Part shown: positions 8,281 to 16,079 of the stretch, piece by piece
How positions within the stretch are numbered: position 1 is the first letter of the stretch
How the letters are laid out: the number at the start of each line of letters is the position of its first letter
Assembly: GCA_965365625.1 (NCBI GenBank)
Contig: CBDUCL010000015.1
Coordinates: forward strand, 1 to 24,790
Source of the DNA: CAVWCW01 sp965365625
GTDB lineage: Bacteria; Pseudomonadota; Gammaproteobacteria; Chromatiales; Chromatiaceae
Reading direction: 5' to 3'
DNA length: 24,790 nucleotides
Made by a program: the position numbers and the translations under genes
The notes under the pieces: model-generated
The model's database searches: none
Seen by the model: the letters and a program-made list of their open reading frames with translations, nothing else
Told to the model about the DNA's origin: nothing

Positions 8281-9042
8281 TCAGGGCGGCGAGGCTTGCT
8301 CGGGCCGGCTCCGTATCCACTCTACCAGGGCCTGCATACGCTCCCAGTGGGAGCCCCGCCAGTACACCCGCCCGCAGTCCCGGCAGCGCCAGAAGCGCTC
8401 GAAGGCGCGCCGGGTGCGCGGCTCCAGGCGCGCGGCCACTTCGGCCTTGGGCGCCGCCGCAAGCTCCCCGTTGCAGTGCATGCAGCGAGTGAAAGGCCGC
8501 AGCTGGCGATACAGGTCCAACCGCTCCACCAGGGCCGCCAGCTGGGCCCGCGGCGGGCCCTGGCGCAGGTAGCAGCCGTGCGTCAGTTCGCGCCGCATCA
8601 GCAGCGCCCGGTCCCGGGTCAGCAGCACCCGGCGCTCGGCCAGGGCCAGACGCACCAGGGCCTGATCTCCCAGGTCGTTGTAGAACAGGGTGTCGAAACC
8701 GAGCAGCCGCAGATAGCGCGCCAACCGCCCCAGGTGGGCGTCCACCAGGAACCGCACATGACGCAGCGGACGCTCGCGCAGGCGCACCAGCGGGGTGACG
8801 TCCAGGGCCTCGAACATAGGGTAGACGCTGACCCGGTCACCGTCGGCCAGGGGCTGCTCCAGCGCCACCGAACGGCCGTTGACCAGGATCAGCTCGACCT
8901 CGGTATGGGGAACCCCCAGGGTCTCGATCAGGTGTCGAACCGGCGCTGGCGGGGAGAACTCCAGCGCGATGTCTCGCTTGCGCCGGGACGCCGGCAGGAA
9001 GTCGTTAAGCTCTTCGTAGAAACGGATGCTGGCCCTGGCCAT
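8281..9042 (-). CDS. Mut7-C RNase domain protein with N-terminal ubiquitin-like domain
   Basis: The 253-residue protein has two parts. Residues 1 to about 90 form a beta-grasp, ubiquitin-like domain (SIRFYEELNDFLP ... VELILVNGRSV ... LADGDRVSVYPMFEA) as in the Ub-Mut7-C family. From about 95 comes the Mut7-C domain, a PIN-like nuclease fold with FLVDAHLGRLARYLRLLGFDT (D101) and LLTRDRALL, ended by a zinc ribbon with C187/C190 and C220/C223. Family members are predicted RNases. The start is ATG 9042, preceded by GAGG; the long open frame upstream is a shadow of xthA. It begins 20 bases after xthA ends, so the two are probably co-transcribed. Confidence 0.9.
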   Translation of the reverse strand: MARASIRFYEELNDFLPASRRKRDIALEFSPPAPVRHLIETLGVPHTEVELILVNGRSVALEQPLADGDRVSVYPMFEALDVTPLVRLRERPLRHVRFLVDAHLGRLARYLRLLGFDTLFYNDLGDQALVRLALAERRVLLTRDRALLMRRELTHGCYLRQGPPRAQLAALVERLDLYRQLRPFTRCMHCNGELAAAPKAEVAARLEPRTRRAFERFWRCRDCGRVYWRGSHWERMQALVEWIRSRPEQASPP

Positions 9043-9061
9043 GGCGCCTCGGCGAAGGAGT

Positions 9062-9877
9062 TCAGAGGTCGAAGTCCGCCCACACCGGACAGTGGTCCGA
9101 GGGCTTTTCCATTGCCCGGATATCGTAGGCGATGCCGGCGCCGCTGAGTTGGGCGCTGAGCGCCGGGCTCGCCAGCACCAGGTCGATGCGCAGACCGCGC
9201 TTGGGCTCACGCTCGAACCCCCGGCTACGGTAGTCGAACCAGCTGAAACGGTCATCCACCTCCGGATGGCACTGGCGGTAGGCGTCGCACAGGCCCCAGC
9301 CGGTGAGCTGCTGCATCCATTCCCGCTCCTCGGGCAGAAAGCTGCACTTGCCGGTGCGCAGCCAGCGCTTGGCATTGTCGGGGCCGATACCGATGTCCAG
9401 GTCGAGGGGGGCAATGTTCATGTCGCCGATCACCAGCAGCCGGTCGTCCGGAGTGAAGTTGGCATTCAGATAGGCGAGCATATCGGCGTAGAACTTGCGC
9501 TTGGCGGGGAACTTGACCTCATGGTCGCGACTCTCGCCCTGGGGGAAATAGCCGTTGATCAGGCTCAGGGGCTGGCCATCGGCGGTCTCGAACACGCCCA
9601 TGATAAACCGCCGCTGGGCATCACCGCCGTCGCCGGGAAAGCCCTTTTGCACCTTGAGCGGCGGGCGCTTCGAGAGCAGCGCCACCCCGTAGTGGGTCTT
9701 CTGGCCGAAATAGTGGGCCTGGTAGCCCAACTCAGCGATCATCTCCAGGGGAAAGTCCTGGTCCTGGACCTTGGTCTCCTGGATGCCGATGATGTCCGGG
9801 TCGTACTGGTCGCGCAGTGCCTCGAGCTGGTGGCGTCGGGCACGGATACCATTGGTATTGAAGGAGACAATGCGCAT
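9062..9877 (-). CDS. xthA: Exodeoxyribonuclease III
   Basis: The 271-residue enzyme (E. coli XthA has 268) is an apurinic/apyrimidinic endonuclease and 3' exonuclease of base-excision repair. Active-site landmarks are in order: FNTNGIRAR at the N-terminus, IQETK with catalytic E34, NGYFPQG, GDMNIAP with the Asp/Asn pair, RIDLVLAS, and the terminal SDHCPVW histidine. The start ATG 9877 opens directly on the conserved MRIVSFNTNGIRAR. The upstream gene ends nine bases before it and the Mut7-C gene follows 20 bases after, so a three-gene operon is likely. Confidence 0.96.
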   Translation of the reverse strand: MRIVSFNTNGIRARRHQLEALRDQYDPDIIGIQETKVQDQDFPLEMIAELGYQAHYFGQKTHYGVALLSKRPPLKVQKGFPGDGGDAQRRFIMGVFETADGQPLSLINGYFPQGESRDHEVKFPAKRKFYADMLAYLNANFTPDDRLLVIGDMNIAPLDLDIGIGPDNAKRWLRTGKCSFLPEEREWMQQLTGWGLCDAYRQCHPEVDDRFSWFDYRSRGFEREPKRGLRIDLVLASPALSAQLSGAGIAYDIRAMEKPSDHCPVWADFDL

Positions 9878-9886
9878 TTCAGCTAC

Positions 9887-10195
9887 CTAATTTTGCTCGC
9901 GACCCAGGACCTCATGGGTCTCGCGCATGCCTACTTCCAGTCCGTGAACATAGGCCTTGCCCCAGACCAGGGGCTCCTGGCCCGCGATCAGGTCCTCGGG
10001 GTCAGGCTGCAGTTGACTCTGCAACAGCTCGCCGTAGCCCAGCTCACGCAGGGCCTGGACCATGCCGTTGGCATAGCCGCGGTCGTACCAGAGCTGCTGC
10101 TCGGTGGGGTTATCCAACATGCCCTCGGTATCCGCGTAGATGCGGCGGATCAGGGCGAACAGCTTGCTCAGCAGCGCATCGCGGTCTTGGTTCAT
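9887..10195 (-). CDS. Hypothetical protein, 102 aa
   Basis: A small, soluble, mostly helical protein of unrecognised family. From ATG 10195 it reads MNQDRDALLSKLFALIRRIY, then a segment with two aromatic-glycine motifs (WYDRGYANGMVQAL and VWGKAYVHGLEVGM) that resemble each other and could be an internal helical duplication. There is no signal peptide or membrane helix. The open frame reaches 10294, but those extra residues look unlike protein. It ends nine bases before xthA, so it probably leads the xthA-Mut7-C transcript and diverges from yaaA. Confidence 0.7.
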   Translation of the reverse strand: MNQDRDALLSKLFALIRRIYADTEGMLDNPTEQQLWYDRGYANGMVQALRELGYGELLQSQLQPDPEDLIAGQEPLVWGKAYVHGLEVGMRETHEVLGREQN

Positions 10196-10317
10196 GACCC
10201 GCAAGCCTAGCACGCTCGGGCCCGGGCGCTCTATACCCGAGACCGCCCGAGGTTGTATTTGGAGGCTGCTCGGCACATCATGTTGCGCGCTCAATCCGTG
10301 CCCCTGCGAGGTCTCCC

Positions 10318-11085
10318 ATGCTGATTGTTATTTCCCCCGCCAAGACCCTGGACTACAACACCCCTCCGGTCACTACTGTCCACACTCAACCCGAGTACGT
10401 GCAGCAGGCCCAACGCCTGATCAACATCCTGCGCAACTACTCGGCCCTGGACCTGGCGGAGCTGATGCACCTGAGCGCGAAGCTGGCGGAACTCAATTTC
10501 GAGCGCTACCACGCATGGCGCCCGGAATTCACCACCGAGAACGCCAAACAGGCGGCGCTGGCGATGAAGGGAGACGTGTACACCGGCCTGGATGCGGAAA
10601 CTTTCAGCAAGGACGATTTCGCCTTCGCCCAACAGCATCTGCGCATCCTGTCGGGCCTCTATGGCCTGCTGCGGCCCCTGGACCTGATGCAGCCCTACCG
10701 CCTGGAGATGGGCACCAAGCTGGCCAACGAGGCGGGCAAGGACCTGTACGCCTTCTGGGGCGACCAGATCACCGAGGGCCTGAACCGCCAACTGGCGGCC
10801 CAGGGCGAACGGGTGCTTATCAACCTGGCCTCCAACGAGTACTTCAAAGCGGTCAAGCCCAAGCAGCTCGACGCCCGCATCATCACCCCCCAGTTCAAGG
10901 AGCGCAAGGGCGACGGCTACCGCATGATCGGCGTCTATGCGAAGAAGGCCCGCGGCCTGATGAGCCGCTATATCATCACCCATCGCCTCGGCGATCCGGA
11001 GCAGATCAAGGGCTTTGACAGCGAGGGCTATGGCTTCAACCCGGCCCAATCGGGGCCGGACCAATGGGTGTTCACCCGCGGTTGA
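10318..11085 (+). CDS. yaaA: Peroxide stress protein YaaA
   Basis: The 255-residue protein is of the YaaA/DUF328 family, which in E. coli lowers free intracellular iron during hydrogen peroxide stress. It starts with the family's MLIVISPAKTLDY, and contains FSKDDFAFAQQHLRILSGLYG, LRPLDLMQPYRLEMG, NLASNEYFKAV and the C-terminal GYGFN segment. Length matches E. coli (258). GAGGT stands five bases before the ATG. It diverges from the xthA group, also oxidative-damage related; that pairing is suggestive but not proof of shared control. Confidence 0.95.
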   Translation: MLIVISPAKTLDYNTPPVTTVHTQPEYVQQAQRLINILRNYSALDLAELMHLSAKLAELNFERYHAWRPEFTTENAKQAALAMKGDVYTGLDAETFSKDDFAFAQQHLRILSGLYGLLRPLDLMQPYRLEMGTKLANEAGKDLYAFWGDQITEGLNRQLAAQGERVLINLASNEYFKAVKPKQLDARIITPQFKERKGDGYRMIGVYAKKARGLMSRYIITHRLGDPEQIKGFDSEGYGFNPAQSGPDQWVFTRG

Positions 11086-11106
11086 GGCACGCTCTCCGCC
11101 GGACCA

Positions 11107-11118
11107 TGCGAATTCGCA
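11107..11118. repeat. Perfect 12-bp palindrome (possible operator)
   Basis: TGCGAATTCGCA reads the same on both strands and sits about 70 bases before the start of the secreted-protein gene. It could be a regulator site for that gene or chance; no promoter boxes are clear around it. Confidence 0.2.
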
Positions 11119-11186
11119 ATGCCCCCGGTCGGCCCCGGTGCTCTACTGAGGCTTGGAACCAACCGCGTCACAGGAGGGACCGGGAA

Positions 11187-11603
11187 ATGAAAGCCGAATA
11201 CACAACCGCCCTGCGAGCCGGGCTGCTCGGCCTGTTGCTGACCTTTGGTCTGGCGCCCAATGCCCTTGGCTTCGAGCTTGCGATCGAAGTAGCGCCCAAT
11301 GTGCTCAACCTGCAGAGTTCGGGCTATATCGTAACCGTCCATACCGACATCGCCTATGGCCGGGTAGACGTCCACAGCGTGCATCTTAACGGAGTTCTGA
11401 TCAACAGCTGGAAGGCGGACAACCGGGGGTTTTTCGTCGCCAAGTTCCTGATGGACGAGATTCAAGCCCTCGAGGGACTGGTGATTGACGGTCAGAACGA
11501 ACTGCTGCTGATCGGCGCCACCATCGACGATCCACCGGAGTCCTTTAGCGGGACCGACTGGGTCTGGGTGGTGGACAACCTGCCGGTGAAAGGGGGCAAA
11601 TAG
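11187..11603 (+). CDS. Secreted hypothetical protein, 138 aa
   Basis: A signal peptide (basic MKAEYTTALRAG, hydrophobic LLGLLLTFGL, likely cut after NALG) leads an all-beta-looking domain: IEVAPNVLNLQSSGYIVTVHTDI, VHLNGVLINSWKADNRGFFVAKF and a C-terminal WVWVVDN. I recall similar segments (PNTLNLQS...VTVYT...KSDN.G.FVAKF) in other exported proteins from environmental microbes, without known function. The ATG at 11187 is chosen over the open frame from 11064 because AGGAGG lies ahead of it and it opens the signal peptide. It ends 37 bases from the convergent cysK. Confidence 0.75.
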   Translation: MKAEYTTALRAGLLGLLLTFGLAPNALGFELAIEVAPNVLNLQSSGYIVTVHTDIAYGRVDVHSVHLNGVLINSWKADNRGFFVAKFLMDEIQALEGLVIDGQNELLLIGATIDDPPESFSGTDWVWVVDNLPVKGGK

Positions 11604-11617
11604 GGCCGAACCGCAAT

Positions 11618-11633
11618 GCCGGTCACCACCGGC
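11618..11633. terminator. Short hairpin between convergent genes
   Basis: GCCGGT and ACCGGC pair as a 6-bp stem with a four-base loop, placed exactly between the ends of the secreted-protein gene and cysK. It lacks a T-run, so it is at best a weak bidirectional terminator. Confidence 0.35.
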
Positions 11634-11640
11634 CAACGAA

Positions 11641-12564
11641 TCAGTGCGGCCGGTAGCACCAGAGGTCGGTGCTGAGATAGCGCTCCCCGGTGTCCGGCAG
11701 AATCGCCAGCAGGCGCTTGCCGCGGAACGCCTCGCGGCGCGCCAGTTGCAGCATGCCGGCAAACGCCGCGCCGCAGGAGATGCCGGCCAGAATGCCCTCT
11801 TGGCGTGCCAGAAAACGAGTGCCGTCATAGGCCTCCTCGGTGGTGATCTGCAGCACCTCGTTGTAGATGGCGGTATCCAGCGTCTCCGGGATGAAGCCCG
11901 GCGCGGTGCCCATGATCTTGTGCTTGCGGGCGATGCCCCGGCTCAGGATCGGCGAGTCCGCCGGCTCGGTGGCGTAGATGGCGAGCCCCGGATGTTGCTG
12001 GCGCAGATAGCGGCCAACCCCGGAGATGGTGCCGCCGGTGCCGGTAGTGCAGACCAGGGCATCCAACCCGGTACCGAAATCCTCCCAGATCTCGTCGGCG
12101 GTGGTCTTGTGGGCCTCCGGGTTGGCCGGATTGAAATGCTGGCCGACGAAATAATAACCATGCGCAGCGGCCAGGCGCTTGGCCTCCTCGATCGCCCCCT
12201 TGGTGCCCAAAGCCGCCGCAGTGAGCACCAGTTCGGCGCCGAAGGCGCACATCAGGGCCTTGCGCTCCTCGCTCATGTCCTCCGCCATCACCAGCACGAT
12301 GCGGTAACCCTTGACCGCCGCCACCATGGCCAGGCCGATCCCGGTATTACCCGAGGTGGGCTCGATAAGGGTGTCGCCCGGGTTCAGCCGGCCGCGCCGC
12401 TCGGCGTCCTCGATCATGTTCAGGGCCGGGCGGTCCTTGACCGAGCCGCCGGGGTTGAAGCTCTCCAGCTTTACCCAGAGCTCGGCGGCGAGCACGTTCT
12501 GCACCTTGTTGAGGCGCACCACCGGGGTACGACCGATGGTCTGCAGAATACTGTCGAATTTCAT
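11641..12564 (-). CDS. cysK: Cysteine synthase A (O-acetylserine sulfhydrylase)
   Basis: The 307-residue PLP enzyme makes cysteine from O-acetylserine and sulfide. Visible motifs are IGRTPVVRLNK, NPGGSVKDRPA with the PLP lysine K43, the substrate loop TSGNTG (70-75), the phosphate-binding TGTGGTISG, and the C-terminal ILPDTGERYLST typical of CysK rather than CysM. The start is ATG 12564, which opens on the conserved KFDSILQTIGRTP; the frame runs to 12735 but those residues overlap the folE promoter region. It diverges from folE. Confidence 0.93.
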   Translation of the reverse strand: MKFDSILQTIGRTPVVRLNKVQNVLAAELWVKLESFNPGGSVKDRPALNMIEDAERRGRLNPGDTLIEPTSGNTGIGLAMVAAVKGYRIVLVMAEDMSEERKALMCAFGAELVLTAAALGTKGAIEEAKRLAAAHGYYFVGQHFNPANPEAHKTTADEIWEDFGTGLDALVCTTGTGGTISGVGRYLRQQHPGLAIYATEPADSPILSRGIARKHKIMGTAPGFIPETLDTAIYNEVLQITTEEAYDGTRFLARQEGILAGISCGAAFAGMLQLARREAFRGKRLLAILPDTGERYLSTDLWCYRPH

Positions 12565-12648
12565 GAAGAAGAAGCCTGCGAGCCGCGGCCGGCGGCCGCA
12601 CCAGGGGATGATAGCCAAAGCCCCGGGGAATTTCAGGGCGAGACTGGG

Positions 12649-12678
12649 TTTCGCCGACCCGCGAAAAGCCGCTATTAT
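12649..12678 (+). promoter_or_regulatory. Putative folE promoter
   Basis: TATTAT at 12673-12678 is one mismatch from the -10 consensus and is spaced 18 bases from a weak TTTCGC -35 (12649-12654). It lies 70 bases before the folE start in the 185-base cysK-folE divergent gap. Confidence 0.4.
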
Positions 12679-12749
12679 GCAACAAACAAAACCACGACGG
12701 GCAGCGGATGCCCACCACCCCGCCATTGCAGCCAACCAGAAGAAACCCG

Positions 12750-13385
12750 ATGAGCGAATCCAAAGCGCGCCCCAAACTGCTCAATAGCGGCCACTATGCC
12801 GATAACCTGGACGCCGCCCCGGACGAGACCTACGACGAGGCCTTCGAGGGCCTGATCCGGCAAATGTTGGAGCGACTCGGCGAAGACCCCCAGCGCGAAG
12901 GCCTGCAACGCACCCCGCTCCGGGTGGCCAAGGCGATGGACTTTCTCACCAGCGGCTATCAGATGACGGTGGAAGAGGTAGTGAGCAATGCGGTGTTCAC
13001 CGAGGACTGCAAGGAGATGGTGGTAGTTCGCGGGATCGAGTTCTACTCCCTGTGCGAGCACCACATGCTGCCGTTCTTCGGCCGCGCCCACGTTGGCTAC
13101 CTGCCCAATGGCAAGGTGGTGGGGCTGAGCAAGGTGGCGCGGGTCGTGGATGTGTTCGCGCGCCGGCTGCAGGTGCAGGAGCGCCTCACCAATCAGATCG
13201 CGGATGCCCTAATGGAGGTCCTGGCGCCCCACGGGGTAGCGGTGGTTATGGAGGCCAGCCACACTTGTATGATGATGCGCGGGGTGCAGAAACAGAACAG
13301 CACCACGGTCACCAGCGCCATGCGCGGCAGCTTCCAGGACGACGCCCGCACCCGCGCCGAGTTCATGGACTTCATCCGCGCCTAA
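12750..13385 (+). CDS. folE: GTP cyclohydrolase I
   Basis: The 211-residue enzyme converts GTP to dihydroneopterin triphosphate, the first step of tetrahydrofolate synthesis. It carries all three zinc ligands in family spacing: C102 and H105 in LCEHHMLPF, and C173 in ASHTCMMMRG. RTPLRVAKAM near residue 55 and GLSKVARVVD near 125 are also family signatures. ATG 12750 is chosen; an in-frame ATG at 12708 adds 14 residues of little family character. The ribosome site (AGAAG) is weak. Confidence 0.95.
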   Translation: MSESKARPKLLNSGHYADNLDAAPDETYDEAFEGLIRQMLERLGEDPQREGLQRTPLRVAKAMDFLTSGYQMTVEEVVSNAVFTEDCKEMVVVRGIEFYSLCEHHMLPFFGRAHVGYLPNGKVVGLSKVARVVDVFARRLQVQERLTNQIADALMEVLAPHGVAVVMEASHTCMMMRGVQKQNSTTVTSAMRGSFQDDARTRAEFMDFIRA

Positions 13386-13401
13386 TCAAGCGAAATGGCA
13401 T

Positions 13402-13421
13402 GTGTATTGCCTAAAATACAC
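13402..13421. repeat. Inverted repeat downstream of folE
   Basis: GTGTATT (13402-13408) and AATACAC (13415-13421) are perfect 7-base arms around six bases, 16 bases past the folE stop, in a locally AT-rich patch. It could be an operator or a weak folE terminator; it has no T-run. The gap 13386-13718 otherwise holds the small frame and hairpin listed next, plus a doubtful 23-codon frame at 13438-13509. Confidence 0.35.
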
Positions 13422-13516
13422 CAAGCATCCAAAAGGAATGCCCGGCGCGCCCCGTAATCAGCCCGTAAAGATACGCGGCTATCGTCCAACTTACCGCCAA
13501 CTACCGTGAGTTGCCT

Positions 13517-13606
13517 ATGTCCGCGATACTCGCTAGATATATGGTCGTCCTGCTTGGGACTTTCGCCTGTCTGATGCTCATCGTGCAACTGCCCACCCTC
13601 AGCTGA
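13517..13606 (+). CDS. Possible 29-aa membrane peptide
   Basis: The frame runs ATG 13517 to TGA 13606. About 18 of its 29 residues form one hydrophobic helix (MVVLLGTFACLMLIVQL) after a short start with one arginine. A weak GTGAG stands upstream. A strong hairpin begins 19 bases after the stop. It uses codons rare in this DNA (ATA, AGA), so it may be chance, but the helix and following hairpin make it worth listing. Confidence 0.3.
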   Translation: MSAILARYMVVLLGTFACLMLIVQLPTLS

Positions 13607-13624
13607 CCATCGCCGGAGAGCCTG

Positions 13625-13652
13625 GCCGCCGGGGTGGTACTCCCCCGGCGGC
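13625..13652. terminator. Strong GC hairpin between small ORF and ubiX
   Basis: GCCGCCGGGG at 13625-13634 pairs perfectly with 13643-13652 around an eight-base loop. It could end transcripts from either side: the folE direction, or the long biotin-ubiX unit whose last stop is at 13719. No T-run follows. Confidence 0.45.
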
Positions 13653-13718
13653 TGCGCCCCAGGCGGCGCACGGCGCTGCACTCTGCCTCTCTGCTAGACC
13701 GGTCGCTGACCGCGGCGG

Positions 13719-14339
13719 CTATGCGCCTGCCTCGCCCCAGCGCGGCAATAACTCATGCTCCACGCCAAGGTGGTCGAGTACCCTCGCCACCATAAAATCC
13801 ACCACGTCGGCTATGCAATCCGGGTTGTGATAGAAACCGGGGTTGGCCGGCATAATCACGGCCCCGGCGTGGGCCAGACGCAGCATGTTCTCCAGATGGA
13901 TGACCGAAAACGGGGTCTCGCGCACCACCAAAATCAACCGCCGTTGCTCCTTGAGGCAGACATCGGCGGCGCGCTCGATCAGATTGGCACTGGTGCCGGC
14001 GGCGATGCCGGCGAGAGTGCCGGTGGTGCAGGGGCAGACCACCATCGACTCGGGAGGGTTGGAGCCGCTGGCCACCGGAGCGGTCCATTGCTGGCGGCCG
14101 AACACCCGCAACTGGCTGGAGGCAACGCCAAAGTGAGCACACAAGAACGCCTGCGCCTCCTCCGGCCGAGCCGGCACCTGCAGCTCGGACTCCATGCTCA
14201 GGACCACCTGGGCGGCCTGGGAGACCATAAGGTACACCGGGCGTCTCGCCGCTAGCAGGCATTCCAGCAGGCGCAGGGCATAGGCGCTGCCGGAGGCCCC
14301 GGTGACCGCCAGCGCGATGGGAGCCGCTACTTCAGGCAT
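13719..14339 (-). CDS. ubiX: Flavin prenyltransferase UbiX
   Basis: The 206-residue enzyme attaches a dimethylallyl group to FMN, making the cofactor for the UbiD decarboxylase of ubiquinone synthesis. Signatures are the N-terminal ALAVTGASGSAYALRLLE (FMN phosphate loop), CPCTTGTLAGIAAGTSANLIERAADVCLKE, LVVRETPFSVIHLENMLRL and MPANPGFYHNP. It begins eight bases after the heavy-metal-domain gene ends and is probably the last gene of the bio-mpl transcript. An mpl-ubiX neighbourhood is familiar from pseudomonads. Confidence 0.95.
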   Translation of the reverse strand: MPEVAAPIALAVTGASGSAYALRLLECLLAARRPVYLMVSQAAQVVLSMESELQVPARPEEAQAFLCAHFGVASSQLRVFGRQQWTAPVASGSNPPESMVVCPCTTGTLAGIAAGTSANLIERAADVCLKEQRRLILVVRETPFSVIHLENMLRLAHAGAVIMPANPGFYHNPDCIADVVDFMVARVLDHLGVEHELLPRWGEAGA

Positions 14340-14347
14340 GGATCGGG

Positions 14348-14686
14348 CTATTTATCGAGCCGGCCGATGGCGCAACTGACAAAAGACTTCGCCTTGGCCT
14401 TTAGCCGGGCCGCCCCCTCCACCGTATCGACCTCCGGATCGCCAAGCTTGGCCAGATTGTGGCGCTCGCCCCGCGGAGTGACGGCGAGGTTGACCTTGCC
14501 ATCGCCGTTCTTGTCCAGGCGGGCCACCAGCTCCGGGCGCACCGCCTCATCCGCCTCCACCTCGACCAGGCCCTCCTCCACGGTTACCTGCACCGACTTC
14601 ACCCGCGGGTCCTCTTGCAGGCCGCGCTGAATGCTGTTGGCGCAACCGCCGCACTTGATGTTTTCCACCAGGATAGAGATTGCCAT
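14348..14686 (-). CDS. Heavy-metal-associated (HMA) domain protein with inserted DxNxDG loop
   Basis: The 112-residue protein starts as an HMA/copper-chaperone domain (SILVENIKCGGCANSIQRGL) with the metal site C12-G-G-C15. From my memory of the family, such small proteins go straight from the domain to a tail like KAKSFVSCAIGR, which is present here at residues 97-109. Between them lies an extra segment (about 58-80) with DKNGDGK, a calcium-loop-like DxNxDG motif. GGAGG precedes the ATG. It sits between mpl (22-base gap) and ubiX (eight-base gap). A metal-binding role is inferred. Confidence 0.85.
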   Translation of the reverse strand: MAISILVENIKCGGCANSIQRGLQEDPRVKSVQVTVEEGLVEVEADEAVRPELVARLDKNGDGKVNLAVTPRGERHNLAKLGDPEVDTVEGAARLKAKAKSFVSCAIGRLDK

Positions 14687-14708
14687 CGCTATTGCCTCCA
14701 GACCGGGA

Positions 14709-16076
14709 TCAGGCCAAAACCAGCTTCAGCGCCTCCAACAAGCGCCGGTGGATCTGCTCAAAACCGCCGTTGCTCATAACCAGGATGTGGTCGCCGGGCC
14801 GCGCCCGGGCGCTAACGTCATCCACAATTGTAGCTACCGACGAGAACACCTGCCCGCGTATCCCCAGGCTGGACAGGGCCTGGCGCGGGTCCCAGCCGAG
14901 GCCAGGGCCGGCGAACAGCAGCACCTCGTCGGCGGCACTCAGGGAATCCGCGAGGCGGGCGCTGTGCACCCCCATGCGCATGCTGTTGGAGCGCGGCTCG
15001 AGGATGGCGATAATGCGCTCCGAACCCACCTTATGACGCAGCCCGTCCAGGGTCAGGCGGATGGCGGTCGGGTGGTGGGCGAAATCGTCATAGACCCGCA
15101 CCCCGCCCACCTCGCCCCGCAGTTCCAGGCGCCGTTTCACGTTGCGGAATTCGGCCAGGGCCTGAATCCCGAGCGCCGGCGCCACTCCGGCATGGGCGGC
15201 GGCCGCTAGGGCAGCCAGGGCATTGGCCGCGTTGTGGCGGCCCACCAACCCCCAGTCCACTGCCCCCACCGGCACACCCTGGCGCAGTACCTGGAACCGG
15301 CTGTGGTCCGAACGCTCGGCCCTGAGCTGCCAGTCGGCGCTGCCGTCGAGCGCGAAGGTCTCCTTCGGAGTCCAGGCCCCCATTGCCAGCACCTCTTCCA
15401 GGGCCGGATCCCCCGCCGGTACGATGAGCCGCCCGGAGGCCGGCACGGTGCGCACCAAGTGGTGGAACTGGCCCTGGATCATCGCCAAATCGTCGAAGAT
15501 ATCGGCATGGTCGAACTCCAGGTTGTTCAGCAGCAGGGTGCGCGGGCGGTAGTGCACGAACTTGGAGCGCTTGTCGAAGAAGGCGGTGTCGTACTCGTCG
15601 GCCTCGATGACAAAGAACTTCCCGCCCCCCAGGCGTGCCGAATCGCCGAAGTTGGCCGGCACCCCGCCGATCAGGTAACCCGGCTCCAGCCCCGCCCGCT
15701 CCAGGATCCAGGCCAGCATGCCGGCGGTGGTGGTCTTGCCGTGGGTGCCCGCCACCGCCAACACCCAGCGCTCGGCCAACAGTTGCTCGGACAGCCACTG
15801 GGGTCCGGAGGTATAACGCAGTCCGGCGTCCAGCATGTACTCCACCACCGGATTGCCGCGGCCCATCGCATTGCCCACTACCACCAGGTCGGGGGGCGGC
15901 TGCAGGTGCGCCGGCTCATAGCCCTCCTGCAGGGCGATGCCCGCGGCCTCCAGTTGGGTGCTCATCGGCGGATAGACATTGGCGTCGGAGCCGGTGACCC
16001 GGTGCCCGAGGGCACGCGCCAGCAGCGCCAGGCCGCCCATAAAGGTGCCGCAGATGCCGAGAATATGGAGATGCAT
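14709..16076 (-). CDS. mpl: UDP-N-acetylmuramate:L-alanyl-gamma-D-glutamyl-meso-diaminopimelate ligase
   Basis: The 455-residue Mur-family ligase attaches the recycled tripeptide to UDP-MurNAc in peptidoglycan recycling. It shows the N-terminal HILGICGTFMGGLALLARALGHRVTGSD, where MurC would differ, the ATP loop GTHGKTTTAG (about 112-121), EADEYDTAFFDKRSKF, NNLEFDHADIF and the C-terminal YDDFAHHPTAI and EPRSNSMRMG. Length matches the E. coli enzyme (457). It begins three bases after the upstream membrane-protein gene, so coupled translation is likely. Confidence 0.96.
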   Translation of the reverse strand: MHLHILGICGTFMGGLALLARALGHRVTGSDANVYPPMSTQLEAAGIALQEGYEPAHLQPPPDLVVVGNAMGRGNPVVEYMLDAGLRYTSGPQWLSEQLLAERWVLAVAGTHGKTTTAGMLAWILERAGLEPGYLIGGVPANFGDSARLGGGKFFVIEADEYDTAFFDKRSKFVHYRPRTLLLNNLEFDHADIFDDLAMIQGQFHHLVRTVPASGRLIVPAGDPALEEVLAMGAWTPKETFALDGSADWQLRAERSDHSRFQVLRQGVPVGAVDWGLVGRHNAANALAALAAAAHAGVAPALGIQALAEFRNVKRRLELRGEVGGVRVYDDFAHHPTAIRLTLDGLRHKVGSERIIAILEPRSNSMRMGVHSARLADSLSAADEVLLFAGPGLGWDPRQALSSLGIRGQVFSSVATIVDDVSARARPGDHILVMSNGGFEQIHRRLLEALKLVLA

Positions 16077-16079
16077 AGA

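Noticed and set aside
9026..10210. Plus-strand frame of 394 codons opposite xthA
   Set aside because: xthA is unambiguous on the minus strand; the frame has no domain.
13438..13509. 23-codon frame ahead of the 29-residue frame
   Set aside because: Its only ribosome-like sequence abuts the ATG with no spacing; kept only as a remark.
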